This document shows, one piece after another, positions 36,768 to 45,992 of a stretch of DNA of 64,000 nt. Position 1 is the first letter of the stretch. The number at the start of each line of letters is the position of its first letter. Source of the DNA: Chitinophagaceae bacterium (GTDB lineage Bacteria > Bacteroidota > Bacteroidia > Chitinophagales > Chitinophagaceae); NCBI GenBank assembly GCA_016713085.1, contig JADJPV010000001.1, positions 1,571,001-1,635,000 of the forward strand, written 5' to 3'. A program made the translations under genes and the position numbers. The notes under the pieces were generated by a model. It was not told where the DNA came from, made no database searches, and worked only from the letters and a program-made list of their open reading frames with translations.

Positions 36768-37607
36768 ATGAACAACGTATTGCTTCCAGTTTTACTCATC
36801 ATCCTCGCTCCATTTATTGGCGGATTGATTTATGGATTTGAACGCATCGTTAAAGCACGCATGCAGAGAAGAGTTGGTCCGCCATTACTGCAGCCTTTTT
36901 ATGATTTCTTAAAACTGGCAGATAAAAGAAGAATGATGGTTCACTCCGCTCATGCTTTCTTAGGAATTATGCACTTTGTTTCATTATGGTTTGCACTGGC
37001 TGTTTTGCTGCTGGGCGGTGATTTGATTTTAGTGGTGTTCCTTCACCTGCTTTCATCTTCACTCATGATCCTGGCGGGCTACAGTACACGTTCCATCTTC
37101 AGTCATCTTGGCGCCAACAGAACTGCGATGACCCTGCTTGCTTACGAACCTGTGCTGATATTGATTGCTGTTTCCATGTACCTGGTTACCGGCAGTTTTG
37201 ATGTTTCATCTGTTTACAAAATGAGTGAACCCTTATTATATAAAATGCCGCTGGCCTTTATTGCACTGCTGCTTATACTTCCCATCAAACTGAAAAAATC
37301 ACCTTTTGATATTGCCGAAGCTCACCAGGAAATAACAGGCGGTACAGAGATTGAGTTTTCAGGAATTTTCTATGAAGCCGTGTATACAGCTAAATGGCTT
37401 GATTATGTTTTTTGCTATACATTGGTATTCCTTTTTGCTGGCAGTAATATTTTATTAGGTGCAGCATTGGTTGTGTTTACATTCTTTTATCTGAATGCAT
37501 TAGATAATTCAAGTGCGAGGGTGAACTATCGTCAGATGCTCCGGTTTTCATTAACAGTAGCATTTTCTCTTGCCTTTATTAATTTATTAATAAACAGTTT
37601 AACATGA
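36768..37607 (+). CDS. echB: EchB/NuoH-like membrane subunit
   Basis: This 279-residue polytopic membrane protein belongs to the NuoH/HyfC/EchB family, which connects the peripheral hydrogenase arm to the ion-translocating subunit. Landmarks: APFIGGLIYGFERIVKARMQ, RRVGPPLLQPFYDFLKL (the family signature) and SPFDIAEAHQEITGGTEIEF, whose acidic residues line the ion path. It starts 12 bp after echA and overlaps echC by 4 bp. Intact. Confidence 0.92.
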   Translation: MNNVLLPVLLIILAPFIGGLIYGFERIVKARMQRRVGPPLLQPFYDFLKLADKRRMMVHSAHAFLGIMHFVSLWFALAVLLLGGDLILVVFLHLLSSSLMILAGYSTRSIFSHLGANRTAMTLLAYEPVLILIAVSMYLVTGSFDVSSVYKMSEPLLYKMPLAFIALLLILPIKLKKSPFDIAEAHQEITGGTEIEFSGIFYEAVYTAKWLDYVFCYTLVFLFAGSNILLGAALVVFTFFYLNALDNSSARVNYRQMLRFSLTVAFSLAFINLLINSLT

Positions 37608-38128
37608 ACCTGGCTTCTTTCAGAAAAAAATCACCCTGGATTCTGCATTACAATGCAGGCGGATGCAACGGCTGTGATATTGAAATCCTTGCCTGTCTTG
37701 GGCCTAAATATGATATTGAACGTTTTGGAATGATCAATACAGGTAATCCAAAGCAATCAGATATTTTATTAGTAACCGGTCCGGTTACCAAACGCTCCCG
37801 TGAAAGACTGGTAGAGATCTACGCACAAATGCCCGAACCAAAAGTTGTGATCAGTTGCGGTGCCTGCGCAAGTACAGGCGGTGTGTTCAGGGGAATGTAT
37901 AATTGCGAAGGTGGTATTGATCAGTTCATACCCGTAGATGTATATGTATGTGGCTGCGGTACAAGACCTGAACAGATTATTGATGGTGTCGTACAGGCAC
38001 TTGCAATTTTAGAAACAAAAACAAAGGAAATAGAAAAATCAGTAAGGCTGAATAAAGAAGTGGTGAAAGAAGGAACACAGATCAACAGAAGAAATATTGC
38101 GGATGAAATTAAACCGTTATTAGCATGA
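37604..38128 (+). CDS. echC: EchC/NuoB-like hydrogenase small subunit
   Basis: This 174-residue small subunit holds the single proximal [4Fe-4S] cluster of a group 4 hydrogenase. Ligands: NAGGCNGCDIEILAC, ISCGACASTGGVF and YVCGCGTRPEQII (a G-C-G in place of the usual G-C-P). It is cytoplasmic, facing the membrane arm. It overlaps echB and echD by 4 bp each, so the operon is tightly coupled. Confidence 0.93.
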   Translation: MNLASFRKKSPWILHYNAGGCNGCDIEILACLGPKYDIERFGMINTGNPKQSDILLVTGPVTKRSRERLVEIYAQMPEPKVVISCGACASTGGVFRGMYNCEGGIDQFIPVDVYVCGCGTRPEQIIDGVVQALAILETKTKEIEKSVRLNKEVVKEGTQINRRNIADEIKPLLA

Positions 38129-38466
38129 AGAAGATTGAAACATCAATAGAAAAATTAAAAAGTGATATCGCTGATTATTACAAACCCGATCAGCATCATT
38201 TCATTGTAATGAATGCGGTTGACCTGGGAGAGAAGATGGAGATACAATGGTTCTTCAGCGATTATGCCTATCCCTGCGATACAACCTGTTTTTTTGCAAT
38301 CGTTAATCCTGCTGAAGAAATTCCAAGCATCAAAGAGATTGTTGTGTCAGCATGGGTTGCAGAAGCTGAGCTGGTGGATTTGATGAATATCAAAATCGAA
38401 AACACCGAAAAAGGATTTGTACTGGAACCAGATTTTGAAAGCGGACCATTAAGAAAGAAAAAATAA
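38125..38466 (+). CDS. echD: EchD/NuoC-like subunit
   Basis: This 113-residue protein corresponds to the short NuoC-like subunit of Ech hydrogenases. Visible segments are the helix KIETSIEKLKSDIADYY and the strand-rich core YPCDTTCFFAIVNPAEEIPS followed by SAWVAEAELVDLMNIKIEN. It has no cofactor motif and acts structurally next to EchE. It fits by position between echC and echE, and sequence similarity in this family is usually weak. Confidence 0.8.
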   Translation: MKKIETSIEKLKSDIADYYKPDQHHFIVMNAVDLGEKMEIQWFFSDYAYPCDTTCFFAIVNPAEEIPSIKEIVVSAWVAEAELVDLMNIKIENTEKGFVLEPDFESGPLRKKK

Positions 38467-38468
38467 TT

Positions 38469-39557
38469 ATGGGAAAGCAATATGAAATACCGGTAGGTGC
38501 CCAGCATATTTCACTGCTGGAGCCTCTCCATTTTAAGTTCACCACGGTGAATGAAAAAATTAAAAGTACCGAAGCGAATGTGTTTTATGTACACCGTGGT
38601 ATAGAACTTGCCTGTTGTTCAAAGTTTAAATTCAGGCAGGTAAGTTTTGTGGTTGGACGTGTATGTGGTTTATGTTCAATTTCACATTCTACTGCTTATT
38701 CACAGGTAGCTGAAAAATTACTGAAGATTGAAATCCCAACAAGAGCAAAGTATTTGCGGATGCTGGTAATTGAACTCGACCGTATTCATTCACATTTATT
38801 ATGTCTCAGCCATGTGGCAGAAAACTCCGGCTTTGAAGCATTGTTCATGAAAACCATGCAGTACAGGGAGTTTTCAATGGAAGTGTTAGAAGCTGTTTGC
38901 GGCAACCGTGTTCAATACGATTTTGCAATTGTGGGCGGAGTATCCCGTGATTTAAAACCTGAGATTGGCAGGTGGATTTTAGAGCGAATGAAAAGTTTTA
39001 TGCCGCAGTTAGAAGAACTGGTTGACATCTATCAAAACAACTGGACACTGTCTTTAAAAAATAAAGGCATTGGCGTTCTTACAAAAGAAAATGCAATGCG
39101 GCTGAATGTAGTTGGACCGTTTGCAAGAGCTGCAGGTTTAGCAATTGATGTGCGTAACGAAACAGAAGACCTGTTACCGTGGAAAGAAGTTGGTTTTGAA
39201 ATGATCACAGATACAGCAGGAGATGTACATGCAAGAAATATGCTGAGGCTTCGTGAAATCTATGTTTCTATCCGCATCATTGAAAACATCATTAACGGGT
39301 TACCGGAGTCAGCACTCATCACTGAAACAAAAGCATTTCCTGATGGAGAAGCAACCGTTCGGTTAGAAGCACCAAGGGGTGAATTGTTTTATTATGCCAA
39401 AGGAAATAAAACGCAGGTGCTGGAACGGTTAAAAATTAAAGCACCCACATTCTCCAATGTAGGGGCTATGGCTGAAACATTCAAAGGAAATGAATATGGA
39501 AGTGTTCCCGCTATTATTGCATCATATGACCCATGCCTTTCATGTACTGCGAGATAA
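38469..39557 (+). CDS. echE: EchE/NuoD-like [NiFe]-hydrogenase large subunit, group 4
   Basis: This 362-residue catalytic subunit keeps both Ni-binding motifs: RVCGLCSISHS near residue 64 and DPCLSCTAR as the very last residues. Because all four cysteines are present it is a hydrogenase, not a complex I homologue. The protein ends at the Arg of the L2 motif, so there is no C-terminal peptide to remove and no protease is needed; none is found in this operon. VRLEAPRGELFYYAKGNK is typical of the family. Confidence 0.93.
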   Translation: MGKQYEIPVGAQHISLLEPLHFKFTTVNEKIKSTEANVFYVHRGIELACCSKFKFRQVSFVVGRVCGLCSISHSTAYSQVAEKLLKIEIPTRAKYLRMLVIELDRIHSHLLCLSHVAENSGFEALFMKTMQYREFSMEVLEAVCGNRVQYDFAIVGGVSRDLKPEIGRWILERMKSFMPQLEELVDIYQNNWTLSLKNKGIGVLTKENAMRLNVVGPFARAAGLAIDVRNETEDLLPWKEVGFEMITDTAGDVHARNMLRLREIYVSIRIIENIINGLPESALITETKAFPDGEATVRLEAPRGELFYYAKGNKTQVLERLKIKAPTFSNVGAMAETFKGNEYGSVPAIIASYDPCLSCTAR

Positions 39558-39568
39558 AAAAGTAAGAA

Positions 39569-40027
39569 ATGAAAACATTTTTTAAAGCACTTGGAAACGT
39601 ATTAAAGAAACCGGTAACAACAAAGTACCCGTTTGAGCAAACCTATAAGCCCGATGACTACCGTGGTTTAATTGGTTTTGAAGAAAACCTTTGTATCTGG
39701 TGCCGCCGTTGTGAAACGGCCTGTCCTCCCGGAGCTATTGTTTTTTCACAGGATATGGAAGGGAAACAAACTTATCATTATAACAGGGCGGTTTGTATTT
39801 ATTGCGGCGAATGTGTTCGTTCCTGTCCAAAAGAAGGAGCACTTTTCCAAACTGCTGAACCGGCTCCCTGTGCATTAAAAGCAGAAAACATCAACAACGG
39901 CTGGAACAAATTATTTGATGAAGCAATTGCAAGCCGTGAAGAGTATGCCGCTGAAAAGAAACGAAAAGCAGCAGCAGCAAAATCTGCGGAGGTAAAAAAA
40001 GATACAGAAAGCAAGGAAGGTTCTTAG
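39569..40027 (+). CDS. echF: EchF polyferredoxin-like subunit
   Basis: This 152-residue NuoI-like protein has two [4Fe-4S] motifs: CIWCRRCETACPPGAI and CIYCGECVRSCPKEGA. It is the entry point for electrons from ferredoxin into Ech. A 40-residue Lys/Ala/Glu-rich tail (AAEKKRKAAAAKSAEVKK) follows and is probably flexible. It lies 11 bp after echE and completes the echABCDEF order. Confidence 0.92.
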   Translation: MKTFFKALGNVLKKPVTTKYPFEQTYKPDDYRGLIGFEENLCIWCRRCETACPPGAIVFSQDMEGKQTYHYNRAVCIYCGECVRSCPKEGALFQTAEPAPCALKAENINNGWNKLFDEAIASREEYAAEKKRKAAAAKSAEVKKDTESKEGS

Positions 40028-40057
40028 TTATTCGTTCAACAACCTTATCCAATTCCT

Positions 40058-40398
40058 ATGCATGAACTTTCTATAGCACACTCCATCTTATCCATTGCGG
40101 AAAATCGGCTCCGGAAGGCAAAGGAATTATTACAGCTGTATCCATGCAGATTGGTCAGCTCAGCAGCATTGAAATTGATTCTCTCCGTTTTGCTTTTGAA
40201 GCAATCAAATCAAATACTGTACTTGAAAAAGCCGAACTCAATATTGATATAATAGAAGGCGAAGCAAAATGCCTGGACTGTCAAACTGTGTTTCATCTCA
40301 ACGCTTACGGCACTGCCTGTCCCAATTGTAAAAGCTATGGCGTCACGATTTTGAAAGGAACAGAAATGAAAATTCTCAGTCTTACAATTGATGAATAA
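40058..40398 (+). pseudogene. hypA: HypA nickel chaperone (ech operon copy), frameshifted
   Basis: The frame starts MHELSIAHSILSIAEN with the invariant His2 nickel site, then loses one base near 40106. In the shifted frame it resumes APEGKGIITAVSMQIGQLSS and continues to 40398 with the zinc site CLDCQTVFHL / CPNCKSYGVTI. The restored length is 113 residues, identical to the second HypA at 60743. It lies 30 bp behind echF and would deliver nickel to EchE. The damage could be real or a base error. Confidence 0.88.
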
Positions 40399-40732
40399 TT
40401 TCTTTTGGTGACTAAAGCATCTTCTGCAACAAAAAACTAACGATTGTACTGAAAAGGGAAAGATTACAGGTTTCAAAAAATTTTATGTCTTTCTTTTAAT
40501 TATATCAATTACTTTTGTTCCTCAATTTTTTAAAGCAGTTGACAAACACAAATACATATCAAATTCAGGAAGTAAGTGCCAATAACAGCACTGCTAACTT
40601 CCATGTATTTTCCCCACGACCTCGACGCATCGTCTGATAGGACGAGCCCTTCACCAAGGCCCCTGTCAGTGAACAACTCCCCGGTAATACTCTTAGGATT
40701 GGTCATCCCGTTTTTGTTAAGCAATTACAGAC
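40399..40732. other. Intergenic region; possible long leader of the arginine operon
   Basis: This 334-bp gap lies between the ech operon and the GNAT gene. A TACTTTTG box (TAnnTTTG type) at 40510-40517 is the best promoter candidate; transcription from it would give a leader of about 200 nt. The leader region is less AT-rich (40595-40680) with small dyads, for example CTCG...CGAG around 40621-40646. No known riboswitch was recognised and no leader peptide with Arg codons was found. Confidence 0.45.
40510..40517 (+). promoter_or_regulatory. Candidate -7 promoter box upstream of the arginine operon
   Basis: TACTTTTG fits the TAnnTTTG consensus. It is 216 bp upstream of the first start codon of the operon, and no better box is closer. 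Confidence 0.4.
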
Positions 40733-41533
40733 ATGGAACATCAGGATATTATTATACGTGTAGCCAATAGTGGCGATACCCAATATGCAGAAACTATCAC
40801 CAGGGAAATGGAGGAAAGTGCCAAAGCCCGTGGTACAGGAATAGCCAAAAGAAGCCCCGAATATGTAGCCAATAAAATGGATGAAGGAAAAGCGGTGATC
40901 GCTTTAACTAATGATGGTGTATGGGTTGGCTTTTGTTATATTGAAACATGGAGCCACGGAGCATTTGTTGCCAACAGCGGATTAATCGTTTCTCCGGCTT
41001 TCAGAAAAAGCGGTGTGGCTAAAAGTATTAAAGAAAAAGTCTTCCAGCTTTCACGCCAGTTATTTCCCGATGCAAAAATCTTTGGTTTAACAACAGGTCT
41101 TGCAGTAATGAAGATCAACTCCGATCTTGGTTACGAACCCGTTACTTACAGCGAGCTTACACAGGATGAAGAATTCTGGGCCGGTTGTAAAAGTTGTGTG
41201 AACTATGATATCCTCATGAGCAAGGATCGAAAAAACTGTATGTGTACCGCCATGCTCTATGACCCAAAAGATCATTACGAGCCCGCTGAAACAAAACAAT
41301 ACTTCGAAGAAAATAAAAAAGGATTTGAACGCCTGCTCCGTTTCAAGGAATGGAAGCTGGTGAAAGCTTTTCTGCGCAAAGACAAGGATGAGAATGGCGG
41401 CAGCGAAAGCAGATCAAAAAAATCCTGCATTATTTTTTTCATTTATAATATTTGTAACCGGCAACTGTTCCCTGTTTGGACAGTTGTTGTGTCACACCCT
41501 TCTACGTTCAATAATTCTATTCTACTATGGTAA
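40733..41533 (+). CDS. GNAT N-acetyltransferase, probable ArgA-type amino-acid N-acetyltransferase
   Basis: A GNAT fold covers about residues 1-150, including VWVGFCYIETWSHGAFVANSG, the acetyl-CoA loop region SPAFRKSGVAKSIKEKVF, and LTTGLAVMKINSDLGYEPV. A Cys-rich segment (GCKSCVNYD, then RKNCMCTAML) follows. Its place directly before argG suggests it makes N-acetylglutamate, the first step of the pathway, since no other argA or argJ is present (inference). The last ~40 residues (after KDKDENGGSESR) are rich in Phe, Ile and Cys and look like read-through; a poly-A run near 41417 may hide an indel. The frame overlaps argG by 7 bp. Confidence 0.75.
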   Translation: MEHQDIIIRVANSGDTQYAETITREMEESAKARGTGIAKRSPEYVANKMDEGKAVIALTNDGVWVGFCYIETWSHGAFVANSGLIVSPAFRKSGVAKSIKEKVFQLSRQLFPDAKIFGLTTGLAVMKINSDLGYEPVTYSELTQDEEFWAGCKSCVNYDILMSKDRKNCMCTAMLYDPKDHYEPAETKQYFEENKKGFERLLRFKEWKLVKAFLRKDKDENGGSESRSKKSCIIFFIYNICNRQLFPVWTVVVSHPSTFNNSILLW

Positions 41534-42729
41534 ACAAAAAAATTGTACTCGGATTCAGTGGCGGACTTGATACTACTTATTGCGCCAAATACCTCAGCGA
41601 TGAAATGGGATATGAAATTCACTCGGTAATTGTTAACACCGGGGGATTCAGTGAAGAAGAGTTGAAAAAGATTGAAGCACATGCATACAAGCTTGGCGTA
41701 AAAACACACACAACAGTTGATGCGGTGAAAGGTTATTACGAACGCATCATTAAATACTTAGTGTTTGGCAATTGCTTAAAAAATAATACATATCCATTAA
41801 GTGTAAGTGCCGAACGTTTAAGCCAGGCTTTACATATTGCAGAACATGCAAAGAAATTAAATGCTGATGCAGTAGCACACGGAAGCACAGGAGCTGGCAA
41901 TGACCAGGTTCGTTTTGATATGATTTTTCATATCATGATTCCCGGAGTGGAAATCATCACACCCATCCGAGATATGAAACTGAGCCGTGAAGATGAAATC
42001 ACTTACTTAAAAAGTAAGGGAGTGGAAATGAACTTTGAAAAAGCAGCTTACTCGATTAATAAGGGACTGTGGGGAACAAGCATTGGCGGAAAAGAAACCC
42101 TCAACAGTAAAGGCATGTTACCCGAAGAAGCATGGCCAACGCAAGTAACTAAAACCGGAAGCGAAGAAGTTAAACTTCATTTCGAAAAAGGAGAACTGAA
42201 AGGAGTAAATGATCAGCAGTTTTCACACCCGGTTGAAGCCATCAACTATTTACAATCATTAGCAGGTCCTTATGGTATTGCAAGAGATATTCATGTGGGA
42301 GATACCATCATTGGTATTAAAGGAAGAGTTGGTTTTGAAGCAGCGGCACCAATGGTGATTTTGAAAGCACATCATGCGCTGGAGAAAAATGTACTTACCA
42401 AATGGCAGTTGCAATGGAAAGATACACTGGCGCAATTTTATGGCAACTGGATGCATGAAGGACAGATCCTTGATCCGGTGATGCGTGATCTTGAAGCTTA
42501 TTTTGAAAGCAGTCAGCGGAATGTTACCGGTGATGTATTTGTGCAGCTGATGCCTTACCGTTTCCAGGTAATTGGTATTGAAAGCAAATATGATCTCATG
42601 AGTGCAAAGTTTGGTAAGTATGGTGAAATGAATACCGGGTTTACTGGAGATGATGTTAGAGGGTTTTCAAAGATCTTCGGCAATCAGACTTCTATCTGGA
42701 CTGCTGTTCAGGCAGAGAATGAAAAATAA
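41527..42729 (+). CDS. argG: Argininosuccinate synthase
   Basis: ArgG joins citrulline and aspartate with ATP. The protein has 400 residues. The PP-loop motif GFSGGLDTTYCAKYL is at the N-terminus, AVAHGSTGAGNDQVRFD is the second ATP-site motif, and YSINKGLWGTSIGG is the citrulline-binding segment. In this organism the substrate is citrulline released by ArgE. The gene is intact and starts an operon of seven arg genes. Confidence 0.95.
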   Translation: MVNKKIVLGFSGGLDTTYCAKYLSDEMGYEIHSVIVNTGGFSEEELKKIEAHAYKLGVKTHTTVDAVKGYYERIIKYLVFGNCLKNNTYPLSVSAERLSQALHIAEHAKKLNADAVAHGSTGAGNDQVRFDMIFHIMIPGVEIITPIRDMKLSREDEITYLKSKGVEMNFEKAAYSINKGLWGTSIGGKETLNSKGMLPEEAWPTQVTKTGSEEVKLHFEKGELKGVNDQQFSHPVEAINYLQSLAGPYGIARDIHVGDTIIGIKGRVGFEAAAPMVILKAHHALEKNVLTKWQLQWKDTLAQFYGNWMHEGQILDPVMRDLEAYFESSQRNVTGDVFVQLMPYRFQVIGIESKYDLMSAKFGKYGEMNTGFTGDDVRGFSKIFGNQTSIWTAVQAENEK

Positions 42730-42821
42730 CGAATGAAAAATTAAGAATGAGAAAGGATGTGCAGAGTTGTCTTCCACTTTTTCATTTAACATTTTTAATT
42801 CTTCATTTCTAATTACTAGTT

Positions 42822-43799
42822 ATGAAAATAAAAGTTGGAATTATTGGCGGTGCAGGTTATACCGGCGGAGAATTGATCCGTTTACTGATCAATCATCCTG
42901 CTGCTGAACTTTCTTTTATTCACAGCAGAAGCAATGCAGGTAAACCTGTTTATACTGTTCACCAGGATTTATTTGGTGATACAGAGTTGAAGTTCACCGG
43001 TGAGCTTTCAAATGAAGCAGATGTATTGTTTTTATGTTTGGGTCATGGTGAATCAAAAAAGTTTTTAATAGAGAACACGATTGACGAAAAGATAAAAGTC
43101 ATTGATCTGGCAAATGATTTCAGATTGCAGGTAGGTTCTCAAATCGGTAACCGCAAATTCATTTATGGATTACCTGAATTAAACAGGGAACAAATTAAAT
43201 CTGCACAGAACATCGCCAACCCCGGCTGTTTTGCTACTACTTTACAACTTGGTATGTTGCCGTTGGCAAAAGCAGGTTTGCTGAAAGATGTATATACAAC
43301 CGGTATCACGGGCACTACAGGTGCAGGGCAGGGTTTATCTGCTACCTCACATTTCAGTTGGAGAGCTAATAACATCCAGGCATATAAAACATTAACTCAT
43401 CAGCACCTGGGAGAAATCGGCGAATCTCTTTTGCAGTTACAGCCCAACAGTGATATCACTGTCAACTTTGTTCCCTGGCGTGGCGATTTTACAAGAGGAA
43501 TTTTTATCAGCTCACAAATGCATTGCAACTTGAGTTTAGTTGAGTTAAATAAACTTTACGAAGACTACTATGCAGGTGCTGTGTTTACACATGTAACAAA
43601 AGAGGCTGTTTTTTTAAAGCAGGTGGTGAATACAAATAAATGTATCATCCAGCTGGAGAAAGTTGGAGACATCGTGGTTGTACATTCAGCAGCAGATAAT
43701 TTATTAAAGGGGGCAAGCGGTCAGGCTGTACAGAATATGAACCTGCTGTTTGGTCTCGATGAAAGAACAGGACTAAATTTAAAAGCAAACTATTTTTAA
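42822..43799 (+). CDS. argC: N-acetyl-gamma-glutamyl-phosphate reductase
   Basis: The 325-residue ArgC reduces N-acylglutamyl phosphate with NADPH. It has the nucleotide loop GIIGGAGYTGGELIRLLI, the catalytic Cys in ANPGCFATTLQLGMLPL, and GITGTTGAGQG, followed by the His of THQHLGE. Its length is close to the short type of ArgC. A 92-bp gap separates it from argG. The gene is intact. Confidence 0.95.
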   Translation: MKIKVGIIGGAGYTGGELIRLLINHPAAELSFIHSRSNAGKPVYTVHQDLFGDTELKFTGELSNEADVLFLCLGHGESKKFLIENTIDEKIKVIDLANDFRLQVGSQIGNRKFIYGLPELNREQIKSAQNIANPGCFATTLQLGMLPLAKAGLLKDVYTTGITGTTGAGQGLSATSHFSWRANNIQAYKTLTHQHLGEIGESLLQLQPNSDITVNFVPWRGDFTRGIFISSQMHCNLSLVELNKLYEDYYAGAVFTHVTKEAVFLKQVVNTNKCIIQLEKVGDIVVVHSAADNLLKGASGQAVQNMNLLFGLDERTGLNLKANYF

Positions 43800-43828
43800 T
43801 ACGCTGAAAGCAGCATTAAGTAACAATT

Positions 43829-44971
43829 ATGAATTTATTCGACGTTTACCCGCTTAACAATATCGCCATTACAAAAGCCAAAGGCAGTTATGTATGGGAT
43901 GATAAAGGCGAGCAGTATTTGGATCTCTATGGCGGGCATGCTGTTATCAGTATTGGACATACTCATCCGCATTGGGTAAAACGAATTGAAGAGCAGTTAA
44001 ATAAGATTGCTTTCTATTCCAACTCTATCAAAATTCCATTGCAGGAACAACTGGCAGAGAAATTGGGGAAGATTTCGGGAAAAGAAGACTATCAGCTCTT
44101 CTTATGCAATTCAGGTGCAGAAGCAAATGAAAATGCATTAAAACTTGCAAGCTTTTACAACGGAAGAAAAATGATTGTTGCCTTCAGCAAAGCATTTCAC
44201 GGAAGAACATCGCTGGCTGTAAGTGCAACAGATAATAAAAATATTATTGCCCCGGTGAATGAAACCGACAACGTGATCTTTCTTCCGTTCAATGATCAAC
44301 AGGCACTGGAAGATTGTTTTAAAGAGCAGGGTAAAGAAATTTCATCTGTTATCATTGAAGGGATACAGGGAGTTGGCGGTATTAATGTAGCGGACAGTTC
44401 TTTCCTGAAAAAAATCAGAACACTCTGTGATGAATATGGTGCTGTTTATATTGCCGACAGTGTGCAATGCGGTTATGGAAGAAGCGGAAAATTTTTCAGC
44501 CATGATTTATCCGGGGTCAATGCTGACATCTACAGCATGGCAAAAGGAATGGGCAACGGCTTCCCCATTGGTGGAATTATTATTGCTCCGCATATCAAGC
44601 CTAAGCATTTTATGCTGGGAACAACATTCGGTGGTAACCATTTAGCCTGTGCGGCAGCACTCGCTGTACTGGAAGTGATCGAAGAAGAAAAACTAATGGG
44701 CAATGCCGTGATGGTTGGAAAATACCTGAGAGAAGAGCTGGAAAAAATTGAAGAGCTGAAAAATGTAAGAGGAAAAGGATTGATGATTGGCTTTGATGTG
44801 CCCGAGGAGTTAAAAGACCTGAAGAAAAATTTACTGATCAACCAGAAAATATTTACAGGCGAAGCAAAACCAAATGTGATCCGTTTGCTGCCAAGCCTGG
44901 CATTGAAGAAAAGAGATGCAGAGCATTTCATTGAAGCCATTAAAGAAGAAATAGAAAAGTTGAAAGGATAA
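43829..44971 (+). CDS. argD: Acetylornithine/succinylornithine aminotransferase
   Basis: This 380-residue fold-type I PLP aminotransferase has NSGAEANENALKLA for the phosphate site, AFHGRTSLAVSATDN, ADSVQCGYGRSGKFF, and the Schiff-base lysine in YSMAKGMGNGFPIGG. GTTFGGNHLACAAALAVLE is a family signature. It makes N-acylornithine from the ArgC product. It lies 29 bp behind argC. Confidence 0.95.
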   Translation: MNLFDVYPLNNIAITKAKGSYVWDDKGEQYLDLYGGHAVISIGHTHPHWVKRIEEQLNKIAFYSNSIKIPLQEQLAEKLGKISGKEDYQLFLCNSGAEANENALKLASFYNGRKMIVAFSKAFHGRTSLAVSATDNKNIIAPVNETDNVIFLPFNDQQALEDCFKEQGKEISSVIIEGIQGVGGINVADSSFLKKIRTLCDEYGAVYIADSVQCGYGRSGKFFSHDLSGVNADIYSMAKGMGNGFPIGGIIIAPHIKPKHFMLGTTFGGNHLACAAALAVLEVIEEEKLMGNAVMVGKYLREELEKIEELKNVRGKGLMIGFDVPEELKDLKKNLLINQKIFTGEAKPNVIRLLPSLALKKRDAEHFIEAIKEEIEKLKG

Positions 44972-45035
44972 TTCTTGTTATTAAAATTGAACTGCCTCGA
45001 TCTTAAAATCGGGACAACTAAAATCAACATCGAAA

Positions 45036-45992
45036 TTGAAACAGTTTATTTCCGTTCATGATGTAAAAGACATTAATGCTTTGGTTGAAAAAGCATTAGC
45101 GTATAAAGCAAACCCGTTAAAGGATCAGGAACTGGGTAAAGGCAAGCGCATGGGTTTGATTTTTTTAAACCCAAGTCTGCGTACAAGATTAAGCACGCAG
45201 ATTGCTGCAGAGAATTTGGGCATGCATCCGATTGTGTTTAATGTGGGCAGCGAAGGCTGGAGCTGGGAATTTGAAGAAGAAGCCATCATGAGCGGTACAT
45301 CCGTAGAACATGTAAAAGATGCAGCACCTATTCTGGGAAATTATTTTGATGTATTGGCGATCCGTACGTTTCCTTCTTTACAAAATAAGAAAGATGATTA
45401 CAGTGAGTTATTCATCAAACAGTTTATTAAGTATGCAGGTGTTCCGGTTGTGAGCCTGGAAAGTGCAACACTTCATCCGCTCCAATCATTGACAGATATC
45501 ATTACAATAAAGGAAACATTTACAGAAAAACGCAGACCTAAAATAGTTCTTACCTGGGCGCCACATATCAAACCCCTGCCGCAATGTGTGGCCAACAGTT
45601 TTGCACAATGGATCAACGCATGGGGAGAAGCAGACTTTGTGATTACACATCCCGAAGATTATGAACTGGATGAACAATTCACACAAGGAGCAACCATCAC
45701 ACATAACCAGGACGAAGCATTGAAGGATGCTGATTTTGTGTATGTAAAAAACTGGAGCACTTATACAGACTACGGAAGAATTTATTGTAACGACCCTGCG
45801 TGGATGCTGACAGAAGAAAAACTAAAAGCAACCAACGAAGCTAAAATTATGCATTGTCTTCCGGTAAGAAGAAATGTGGAACTGAGCGATGAAGTACTGG
45901 ATAGTAAGAACAGTATAGTAACACAGGAAGCAAGTAACAGGGTGTGGGCTGCACAAACAGTTTTATCAGAAATTTTAAAAGCAAATGGATAA
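45036..45992 (+). CDS. argF': N-acetyl/N-succinyl-L-ornithine carbamoyltransferase
   Basis: This 318-residue transcarbamylase carbamoylates N-acylornithine rather than ornithine. Evidence: the FLNPSLRTRLSTQ phosphate loop, the EGWSWEFEE loop typical of the N-acyl branch, HPLQSLTDI and HCLPVRRNVELSDEVL (P-V-R-R rather than the usual ornithine loop). The acyl-group choice (acetyl or succinyl) cannot be decided by eye; Bacteroides uses succinyl. It starts with TTG at 45036, as no ATG gives the N-terminus. It overlaps argB by 8 bp. Confidence 0.92.
   Translation: MKQFISVHDVKDINALVEKALAYKANPLKDQELGKGKRMGLIFLNPSLRTRLSTQIAAENLGMHPIVFNVGSEGWSWEFEEEAIMSGTSVEHVKDAAPILGNYFDVLAIRTFPSLQNKKDDYSELFIKQFIKYAGVPVVSLESATLHPLQSLTDIITIKETFTEKRRPKIVLTWAPHIKPLPQCVANSFAQWINAWGEADFVITHPEDYELDEQFTQGATITHNQDEALKDADFVYVKNWSTYTDYGRIYCNDPAWMLTEEKLKATNEAKIMHCLPVRRNVELSDEVLDSKNSIVTQEASNRVWAAQTVLSEILKANG

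Noticed and set aside
36768..39557. Interpretation of the ech-like genes as a partial respiratory complex I
   Set aside because: The NuoD-like subunit keeps all four Ni-binding cysteines (RVCGLC and DPCLSC), and the gene order A-B-C-D-E-F is that of Ech, so it is a hydrogenase.
40530..40724. A minus-strand 64-residue reading frame in the gap before the arginine operon
   Set aside because: No start context, no recognisable composition and no terminator; it is likely a chance frame in the leader region.
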